A DNA stretch of 33,523 nucleotides, taken from NCBI GenBank assembly GCA_020629415.1, contig JAHDDL010000038.1, positions 1-33,523 on the forward strand. Direction: 5' to 3'. Under the pieces are notes generated by a model. It worked only from the letters and a program-made list of their open reading frames with translations, was not told the origin of the DNA and did no database searches. This DNA comes from Maribacter sp. GTDB lineage: Bacteria > Bacteroidota > Bacteroidia > Flavobacteriales > Flavobacteriaceae. This document shows, piece by piece, positions 28,147-33,523 of this stretch (positions within the stretch are counted from its first letter, which is position 1; the number at the start of each line of letters is the position of its first letter). The position numbers and the translations under genes were made by a program.

Positions 28147-29290
28147 TATTTATATTTGTTTCTTTCTCCCTGAATTTTTTTAAAGCGTCTAGATCCACAT
28201 CTACACCCAAACCTGGTGAATTTGGCACGTTGATCAAACCATTCACTACTTTGACATCACTCTTTGTAACAATATCCCGCAGTGCATTTTCGGTTCTGTC
28301 CAGTTCCATCGTTGGTAGTTCGCAGTACATTCTACCGGGGTTCATATCCAAGTTGCCCACAAAGTGTACGGCAGCGCTGATGGCGATCCAAGTACCCCAA
28401 GTGTGTGGAACAACATCCTTGCTATATGCCTGCGCCAAGGTTGCTATGCGCTTAGCTTCTGTCAATCCGCCGGTAGCACAAATATCTGGCTGGGCAATAT
28501 CTACGCACTCGTTTTCAAATAAGCGTTTAAAGCCAAATTTTAGATATTCACATTCACCACCGGCAATTGGTATTATAGTATTCTCCCGTAACCTTCTGTA
28601 ACCTTCATAATCTTCTGGAGAAACTGGCTCTTCAAACCAAGAAATATCAAATTTTTCAACTTTTTGAGCAAGTCTAGAAGATTCTCTATAATTGTAGGCA
28701 TGATTAGAATCTATCATTAATCTAATGTCCGGACCAATGGCTTTTCGTATTGCAGAAATATACTTAATGTCTTCTTCTACTCCCAGACCTACTTTCATCT
28801 TCACCGCCTTAAAACCCTGACTTTTATACAATAGCGCCTCTTCAACCAATGTTTCTTCAAGATTTCCTACCCTAGTAAAATATAGTCCTGTTGCATAAGG
28901 TTGAATTATTGGATTTTTAATTCCGCCCAATAACATAGATACAGGTTGCCCCAATAACTTGCCTTTAATATCCCACAATGCAACGTCTATTGCACTTATT
29001 GCCGCCTGAAGACTACCACTACGCGCGTAGTCTAATGAACGACGGTACATTTCTTGCCACAATATCTCATGACCTAAGGCATCTTTACCTAGAAGAAAAG
29101 GTGTAAAAAATTCAATTCCAGCCTTAATTACACCTGCCGGTCCATAGCCTTCTCCCCAACCATAGGTCCCATCTTCTAAAGTAACTTTTACGATACAAAT
29201 TCTACGCGTATCATACTGCCATTGAGAAAAATAGAAAGGAGTGTCTAACTTATGTACTATGATATAAGGTTCGATTTTTGCTATTTTCAT
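28121..29290 (-). CDS. dauB: Mandelate-racemase-type enolase-superfamily enzyme, probable 3,6-anhydro-D-galactonate cycloisomerase (389 aa)
   Basis: All residues of the mandelate racemase group are in place: K-x-K at Lys164 and Lys166, metal ligands Asp194, Glu220 and Glu246, and the catalytic pair Asp269 and His296. The spacings (26 residues between ligands, 50 from the third ligand to His) are canonical. Known anhydro-galactonate cycloisomerases belong to this superfamily and open the ring to 2-keto-3-deoxy-galactonate. Its coupling to an aldehyde dehydrogenase, a DgoK kinase and an aldolase makes this role the best fit. The other enolase-type gene of the window lacks K-x-K and matches GalD, so the two are not duplicates. 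The gene name is by analogy. Confidence 0.82.
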   Translation of the reverse strand: MKIAKIEPYIIVHKLDTPFYFSQWQYDTRRICIVKVTLEDGTYGWGEGYGPAGVIKAGIEFFTPFLLGKDALGHEILWQEMYRRSLDYARSGSLQAAISAIDVALWDIKGKLLGQPVSMLLGGIKNPIIQPYATGLYFTRVGNLEETLVEEALLYKSQGFKAVKMKVGLGVEEDIKYISAIRKAIGPDIRLMIDSNHAYNYRESSRLAQKVEKFDISWFEEPVSPEDYEGYRRLRENTIIPIAGGECEYLKFGFKRLFENECVDIAQPDICATGGLTEAKRIATLAQAYSKDVVPHTWGTWIAISAAVHFVGNLDMNPGRMYCELPTMELDRTENALRDIVTKSDVKVVNGLINVPNSPGLGVDVDLDALKKFREKETNINNGDIEIRS

Positions 29291-29346
29291 TTTATATATT
29301 GTTTACTTCTTGAAATCTATTGCCATTACAACCTAACCTCTTCTTT

Positions 29347-30354
29347 TTAATAATTTGCATAGCCCAATATGGATATGGCCAGTATGAGAACAAACAGACC
29401 TATTAGAAGTATTGAAAAGGGTTTTTTAGCGTTTTTCCATTCGCCTGCCCTGTAGGCCCAAATATTACTGATTATCAGTGCCAGCCCCAATAAAATGGGC
29501 CAACCTATTACCGGTCCCATTTTACCCATTAATGCCGCACCCTGCCCATAAACCCCTAAGGCACAAAACCAAAAAATACCGGATACTATGGCCCAAGTAT
29601 ATGCCTTGCGGCTGTTTATAGTCTTAAAGGAAGACCACGAATTATTTTTTGATAATTTAAAGATGGCATACCCGCCGTTCATAATGAACGCCCCGATCAA
29701 AACAACTACCCATGATGCCAAGCTGGCATTTTGAGCACCTACTCCAAAAAAATCAACGGCCCTACTAGCTACAGGTGCCGCATTGGCAAAACCAACATTT
29801 AAAAAGGCAGAAAGCACACCGGACGCCACTGCAATTAAAACTCCCGTTTTTATAGCTCCTTTCTTGGAGTTTTCGGTAATGTTCAACTGATCTCTTTTCA
29901 CCCCCGCAACGGCGGTAATGGCAACGCCCACCAATAAAAGGGCTACCCCTATTAAAATTACAGGAAATGTAGGCTGGGACATTGCACCATCAATTTGAAA
30001 TAACGGTATGATGGATCCCATAGATGCCGCTAAGCCCATTACAATTCCGTATGTAATAGAAATACCCGTCTTCTCTACACTAACGCCAAACAAAATTCCG
30101 CCAATACCCCATAAAAAGCCATAAAAAGCTGCTACCAACAATACATTACTTTCTGTACTTGAGATAACCCCGAACAAATCTGGAATAACCAAAAAAGCCC
30201 ATAGCATTGGTACAAATATCATTGCAACAAAGGCATGTACCAACCACCAAGCCTCCCATTTTAAAGGAGCCATATATTTCATGCCCAAGCCAAATGTTCC
30301 TTGAAAAAAACTTGCTAAGAGCACCAATACCAAAGGAAGGAATTCAATATTCAT
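29347..30354 (-). CDS. RhaT-like sugar:proton symporter (335 aa)
   Basis: This is an inner-membrane protein of about ten hydrophobic helices, resembling the L-rhamnose:proton symporter family of the drug/metabolite transporter group. FFQGTFGLGMKYM in the first helix, KWEAWWLVHAFVAM and the GILFGVSVEKTGISITYGIVMG region are typical. It is the first gene of the sugar-acid operon, 56 nt upstream of the cycloisomerase gene. The neighbours make the neutral sugar 3,6-anhydro-D-galactose, or galactose, a plausible cargo. No rhamnose-specific enzyme is in the window, so rhamnose is unlikely. Confidence 0.85.
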   Translation of the reverse strand: MNIEFLPLVLVLLASFFQGTFGLGMKYMAPLKWEAWWLVHAFVAMIFVPMLWAFLVIPDLFGVISSTESNVLLVAAFYGFLWGIGGILFGVSVEKTGISITYGIVMGLAASMGSIIPLFQIDGAMSQPTFPVILIGVALLLVGVAITAVAGVKRDQLNITENSKKGAIKTGVLIAVASGVLSAFLNVGFANAAPVASRAVDFFGVGAQNASLASWVVVLIGAFIMNGGYAIFKLSKNNSWSSFKTINSRKAYTWAIVSGIFWFCALGVYGQGAALMGKMGPVIGWPILLGLALIISNIWAYRAGEWKNAKKPFSILLIGLFVLILAISILGYANY

Positions 30355-30477
30355 AAGTTTACTTTATATAAACAAAGAGCAATTAGATACATTTGCACTG
30401 TTTGGAACTACCTTGAACAAATACAATATTACCCTCGTTTCAATTTCATTAATAAGAAAGAGATGAAGCTGATTTAA

Positions 30478-30495
30478 TATCATTTTAAAATGATA
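30478..30495. promoter_or_regulatory. 18-bp perfect palindrome, candidate operator
   Basis: TATCATTTTAAAATGATA is self-complementary over all 18 bases. It lies 124 bp before the start codon of the RhaT-like gene. A dimeric repressor or activator could bind it. The low complexity means chance is possible. Confidence 0.4.
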
Positions 30496-30577
30496 ATTAG
30501 ATTCTATTACATTATTAAGCATTGAAAATAAAACACGGCAATACCTGTAAAATACTACCGTGATCATATGCAACAAC

Positions 30578-30610
30578 TAACTCAACTGTAATAATTGACT
30601 TAACTCAACT
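30578..30610. promoter_or_regulatory. Direct repeat TAACTCAACT, candidate AraC-type site
   Basis: TAACTCAACT occurs at 30578-30587 and 30601-30610, 23 bp start to start, about two helical turns. AraC-family activators bind direct repeats at such spacing, and an AraC-type gene lies 1.7 kb upstream. Binding is inference. Confidence 0.4.
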
Positions 30611-30685
30611 AACAAGTCAAAGTACGTGGTTATCAAGAAGATCCACTATGCAATTATTAACCTACGACTGCACAATATTATCATT

Positions 30686-30699
30686 TTGATAAAAATCAA
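30686..30699. promoter_or_regulatory. Inverted repeat TTGAT-N4-ATCAA, copy 1
   Basis: TTGATAAAAATCAA is an inverted repeat (TTGAT / ATCAA) with a four-base spacer. The 16 bases 30685-30700 are identical, in reverse complement, to 33241-33256 upstream of the AraC-type gene. Confidence 0.5.
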
Positions 30700-30775
30700 G
30701 CGCTCAAACAGATAATTTAGGTGTTTTTTAAACTTTTTATAATATAATCCTAAGAAGTAGAGGCAATTAACAATC

Positions 30776-32086
30776 TTAGTTAGAAAACCAAAACAACAAT
30801 AAAACAAGTAAACCGCCACTAATTGCCACAATGCCGGAAAGTACACTGAACGACCTTAATAATCTGGTCACTGAAACATCATGAACCTCTTTAAACAGCC
30901 AGAAAAAACTACTGTTTACGTGTATAATACCTAAAGACCCGGCACCAATTGCGGCAGCTGTCAATTCAGGATTCAAAACCCCACCAGTTACCAAAGGGGC
31001 AGCTATAGAAGCGGTAGTGATTAAAGAGACCGTTATTGATCCCGTAACCGTAGTGAATAAAAAACTCAGTAAAAATGGAATAATTACACCTAATATTGAA
31101 AGACTGCCCATGTCCACTTCCGAAAATAAGGAGTTGACAATCTGAGTATCTTTAATTACCTGACCAAAAGCACCACCTGTACCAGTGATGAGAATGACTA
31201 TGGCGCATTTTGCCCCAGCAGACTGAAAATATGAATTTAGATGTGTTGAAAATTTTACCTTACCAATTAAAGGAAGTGCAAAGCATACCCCTATCATTAA
31301 TACCCAAACCGGATTTTTGATAAAATCAATGAACGGATTTTTCACATGAAATATGTTGCCTATGGACATTAAGATCAAAGGAACGATTAGGGATGCAAAA
31401 GGCAATATCCGTTTATACCCAACCAATTCTTTTTTATCCAAAATTTCATGGTCTTTTTCAATTGCTACAGTACTTTGTCTATTCAATTTTACTGAATTCA
31501 GCTTTATCCAAATTAAACCTCCAATAACTGCAACAAAAGCGACCATAACATTGAAAGGTATCATTTCACCAATGTTAATTTCTAACAGTGCCGCTACCGC
31601 CAAAGGACCTGGAGTTGGAGGAATAAGTGCATGCGCAACAGTTAAGCTCATTGCCAGAGACAAGCCCAACACCAAAATTGACTGACCCGACCTTTTTGAA
31701 AGTGCTACCATGGTAGGTAATAAAGTTAAATAGGCAACGTCCATAAATACCGGTATACCAACCAGAAAACCAATTACTGCCATGCCCAATGGCAATCTAT
31801 TGATTCCAAAAAGCTTTATGATACTTTCGGCAATAACATCTGCACCACCGGTCTCTGCCAATATCTCACCAAGCAGTGTACCAAATAGTATGACCAAACC
31901 TATCCACTTTAAGGTGTTACCAAAACCACTTAAAAGACTTTCGGTTACCATCTGGACCGAATTACCTGTTGCCAAACCTAAAACTAAGCCTGCAATCAAT
32001 AGCGCAGGAATAGGATGTACCTTAACTACCGTAACACCTATTATTAGCAATATTATGCAACCAATTAAAATAAAAAGGGAGGTCAT
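30776..32086 (-). CDS. GntP-family gluconate-type permease (436 aa)
   Basis: This is a highly hydrophobic inner-membrane protein with about 12-14 helices. VKVHPIPALLIAGLVLGL at the N terminus, GIPVFMDVAYLTLLP, HALIPPTPGPLAVA and GTGGAFGQVIKDTQI are hallmarks of the GntP gluconate:proton symporter family. It transports sugar acids of the gluconate kind. Beside the anhydro-galactose pathway it may import or recycle an aldonate such as 3,6-anhydro-D-galactonate or galactonate. It is transcribed on its own side of the control region, upstream of the RhaT-like gene, with a promoter candidate at 32146-32173. No gluconate kinase is nearby. Confidence 0.9.
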   Translation of the reverse strand: MTSLFILIGCIILLIIGVTVVKVHPIPALLIAGLVLGLATGNSVQMVTESLLSGFGNTLKWIGLVILFGTLLGEILAETGGADVIAESIIKLFGINRLPLGMAVIGFLVGIPVFMDVAYLTLLPTMVALSKRSGQSILVLGLSLAMSLTVAHALIPPTPGPLAVAALLEINIGEMIPFNVMVAFVAVIGGLIWIKLNSVKLNRQSTVAIEKDHEILDKKELVGYKRILPFASLIVPLILMSIGNIFHVKNPFIDFIKNPVWVLMIGVCFALPLIGKVKFSTHLNSYFQSAGAKCAIVILITGTGGAFGQVIKDTQIVNSLFSEVDMGSLSILGVIIPFLLSFLFTTVTGSITVSLITTASIAAPLVTGGVLNPELTAAAIGAGSLGIIHVNSSFFWLFKEVHDVSVTRLLRSFSVLSGIVAISGGLLVLLLFWFSN

Positions 32087-32145
32087 ATACTTTTAATTCT
32101 ATGGAATATCAATTGCAATTAACGCCTATAATTAACATTTCTTCA

Positions 32146-32173
32146 CAAACTTAATTGAAACAACGATCAACAA
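32146..32173 (-). promoter_or_regulatory. Candidate promoter of the GntP gene
   Basis: On the minus strand TAAGTTTG (32146-32153) matches the Bacteroidota -7 consensus TAnnTTTG, with TTG (32171-32173) 17 nt upstream, slightly shorter than the usual 19-20. The leader to the ATG at 32086 would be about 50 nt. Confidence 0.4.
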
Positions 32174-32280
32174 CATCTTCACAGTTATCTAGCAGATGCA
32201 CTATTTTAACTTATAATCAAACGTCATTTAAAAAGGAGCAAACCAAGTAGAAATATTAAAATTGCGAATTGATATATTCT

Positions 32281-33177
32281 TTATACGTTTTCTAACTCTA
32301 CTTTTTGATTTGAAATATAGGGTTCCATATACTCAGTAGGTGTCATATTCATTAAGGCTTTAAACTGACGATTGAAATTTGTGACCGTATTAAAACCGGA
32401 TTGATAGCAAATTGTAGTAATCTGAAGTTTACCTTCTATTAATAATTTACAAGCGTGCCCAATTCTAATTTCATTTAAAAACTGCACAAAAGACTTTTGG
32501 GTTCTTTTCTTAAAATATCTACAGAAAGCATTTGGTGCCATATGGGCTATAGATGCCACGGTTTCTAATTCTATCTTATTTTCGAAATTTTCATTGAGAT
32601 ATGATATTATTCTGGCCATACGTTCTTTTTCACTCTTTTTATATGAGTTATCAAAACCATTGGAACATAGAAAACTGAAATTTTCGCTTACCGATAAAAT
32701 ATCCAATATCTTTAACAATCCCACAATTCTAGAAAGTCCCTGTCCCCTAACAAGCCCCATCATATGTGTATGAACCAAATAGGTTGCCGCCTTAGAAAAT
32801 TTGAGACCCCTATTTGCATTATCAAAAAGTGTCTGCAATCTTTTTGCTTCAGGCAATTCTTTAAAAGTTTCGCCTAAAAAATCGCGTTCAAATTTTACAA
32901 CAATTAAATCTGCCGAGTTATTTTCATCTATACCATCATAATATTCCCTGTGGTTTCTGAACAAATGCGGCACATTACTACCTATCATATAAAGTTCACC
33001 CTCCTCAAAATTACCAATTGAATTACCTACATAACGTGTACCGGTACTTTTTAAAAAATAGATAAGCTCTATCTCTGGATGAAAATGCCAATCTTGCTCA
33101 ATACATGGTATTGTATCCTGACGTGCTAAAAAAGAATTTTCCGGTTTTCTATCGGTTTGTTTATAGGTTAGTTTCAT
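32281..33177 (-). CDS. AraC-family transcriptional regulator (298 aa)
   Basis: The N-terminal half (about residues 20-100) is a cupin-type sensor domain with the DWHFHPEIELIYF motif. The C-terminal part (about 190-290) carries two helix-turn-helix motifs of the AraC/HTH_18 kind, with ICYQSGFNTVTNFNRQFKALMNMTPTEYM as the second. It probably activates this locus when a sugar or sugar acid from the polysaccharide is bound. In Zobellia galactanivorans an AraC-type regulator at the equivalent end of the carrageenan locus is reported to be needed for its use. An inverted repeat that overlaps its own promoter-like element suggests autoregulation or control by a second factor. Confidence 0.9.
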   Translation of the reverse strand: MKLTYKQTDRKPENSFLARQDTIPCIEQDWHFHPEIELIYFLKSTGTRYVGNSIGNFEEGELYMIGSNVPHLFRNHREYYDGIDENNSADLIVVKFERDFLGETFKELPEAKRLQTLFDNANRGLKFSKAATYLVHTHMMGLVRGQGLSRIVGLLKILDILSVSENFSFLCSNGFDNSYKKSEKERMARIISYLNENFENKIELETVASIAHMAPNAFCRYFKKRTQKSFVQFLNEIRIGHACKLLIEGKLQITTICYQSGFNTVTNFNRQFKALMNMTPTEYMEPYISNQKVELENV

Positions 33178-33523
33178 TATTCGCAGTAGTAAAATTTATT
33201 AGCTAAAAAATCCAGAATTAATAATGCAACAATAAATTCACTTGATTTTTATCAAATATACAAATTATAGATAATTTAATACTATATACCAAATTACAAC
33301 CATTACTTATGACAACTTGTTTATTATTACTACAACATACATAACTAAATTTAAGACGCATTTATTGATGGTCCGTTTCCTTTAAACACTTATAATTTTA
33401 AACGGGATACGCACCCTTTTTAATAAAATGATAATGAAATGAAAATAAGGAATTAAGCCTAAAAACTTTAATCTACTAGTGCTCTAACTCTGCAATTGTT
33501 TTTAAAAATATGGAATGTCCTTT
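33178..33523. other. Region upstream of the AraC-type gene
   Basis: This is very A+T-rich DNA without an ORF in the 346 bp to the window edge. The only structure I can support is the TTGAT-N4-ATCAA repeat with the overlapping -7-like element at 33242-33260. Confidence 0.5.
33242..33260 (-). promoter_or_regulatory. -7-like element overlapping inverted repeat TTGAT-N4-ATCAA (copy 2)
   Basis: On the minus strand TATATTTG (33253-33260) fits TAnnTTTG. The inverted repeat TTGATTTTTATCAA (33242-33255) begins in the last bases of this element and would cover the transcription start, the usual place for a repressor or autoregulatory site. The leader would be about 70 nt. Confidence 0.45.

Larger units (their letters stand above)
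30355..30775. promoter_or_regulatory. Control region upstream of the sugar-acid operon
   Basis: This 421-bp gap, without a credible gene, lies between the GntP permease and the RhaT-like transporter. It holds an 18-bp perfect palindrome (30478-30495), a ten-base direct repeat 23 bp apart (30578-30587 and 30601-30610) and a TTGAT-N4-ATCAA site (30686-30699) that recurs upstream of the AraC gene. I found no perfect TAnnTTTG element on the minus strand. Confidence 0.5.

Noticed and set aside
28086..28601. Plus-strand ORF of 171 codons opposite the cycloisomerase gene
   Set aside because: It is the antisense shadow of a well-supported enolase-superfamily gene and its translation shows no domain.
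6372..29290. Agar or porphyran (3,6-anhydro-L-galactose) as the target
   Set aside because: The DgoK-type kinase, GalD-like dehydratase and GH127 favour the D-galactose series, and no agarase, porphyranase or L-anhydro-galactosidase family is present. It is not fully excluded.
29347..30354. L-rhamnose use, suggested by the RhaT-like transporter
   Set aside because: No rhamnose isomerase, kinase, aldolase, rhamnosidase or ulvan lyase is in the window.
30364..30576. Minus-strand 70-codon ORF upstream of the RhaT-like gene
   Set aside because: Composition is low-complexity, it contains the 18-bp palindrome, and no domain or convincing start region is visible. The interval is better read as control DNA.
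30646..30846. Minus-strand 66-codon ORF overlapping the end of the GntP gene
   Set aside because: It overlaps the permease in another frame and extends through A+T-rich non-coding DNA.
1..33523. CRISPR array, insertion sequence, integrase or phage genes
   Set aside because: I saw no regularly spaced repeats, transposase or integrase motifs, and no structural phage genes anywhere in the window.

Overview
This looks like the chromosome of a marine member of the Flavobacteriaceae (Bacteroidota). The DNA is A+T-rich, and there is a SusC/SusD pair, many S1 sulfatases with export signals, lipoproteins of the flavobacterial SC-lipobox type, and promoter elements of the Bacteroidota TAnnTTTG type. 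No species is named, because nothing in the sequence alone fixes it.

Region 1 (1-6341) is a DNA-repair and stress block. It opens with the 3' half of an initiator-type tRNA-Met whose first visible bases do not pair as they should. A bidirectional terminator follows, then, on the minus strand, a BLUF blue-light sensor, a UmuC polymerase, a UmuD-like protein that has lost its protease residues, and a small unknown protein. A minus-strand hairpin terminator with an upstream promoter-like element sits in front of this operon and may mark a small RNA or an attenuator. On the plus strand are a UvrD/PcrA-type helicase and, 9 nt later, a protein that joins a degenerate DEDDh exonuclease domain to a GIY-YIG nuclease.

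Region 2 (6372-24408, all minus strand) is a polysaccharide utilisation locus. In transcription order it holds SusC, SusD, a sulfatase, an ACS-type MFS transporter, a galactonate-dehydratase-like enolase-superfamily enzyme and a second sulfatase. After a 0.2 kb gap come a GH127-family glycosidase, an FG-GAP/UnbV repeat protein, an S1_7-type (iduronate-2-sulfatase-like) sulfatase and a fourth sulfatase.

Region 3 (24786-33177, all minus strand) is the sugar-acid pathway and its control. It holds a RhaT-like transporter, a mandelate-racemase-type enzyme (probable 3,6-anhydro-D-galactonate cycloisomerase), an aldehyde dehydrogenase, a 2-keto-3-deoxygalactonate kinase, a KDPG/KDPGal aldolase and a small VOC protein. 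The genes from cycloisomerase to aldolase overlap, and the VOC gene follows 4 nt later. Upstream lie a GntP-type permease and an AraC-family regulator.

Read together, regions 2 and 3 fit carrageenan use as described in Zobellia galactanivorans. Sulfatases strip ester sulfate, GH127 releases 3,6-anhydro-D-galactose, and this sugar is oxidised, ring-opened to 2-keto-3-deoxy-D-galactonate, phosphorylated and split to pyruvate and glyceraldehyde-3-phosphate. The GalD-like dehydratase would feed D-galactonate into the same intermediate. No endo-carrageenase is present, so depolymerisation must be encoded elsewhere. The substrate is inferred from gene content. The new points are the dead UmuD, the degenerate exonuclease, the split tRNA, the VOC and FG-GAP/UnbV partners, and a shared palindrome near the regulator and the pathway operon.
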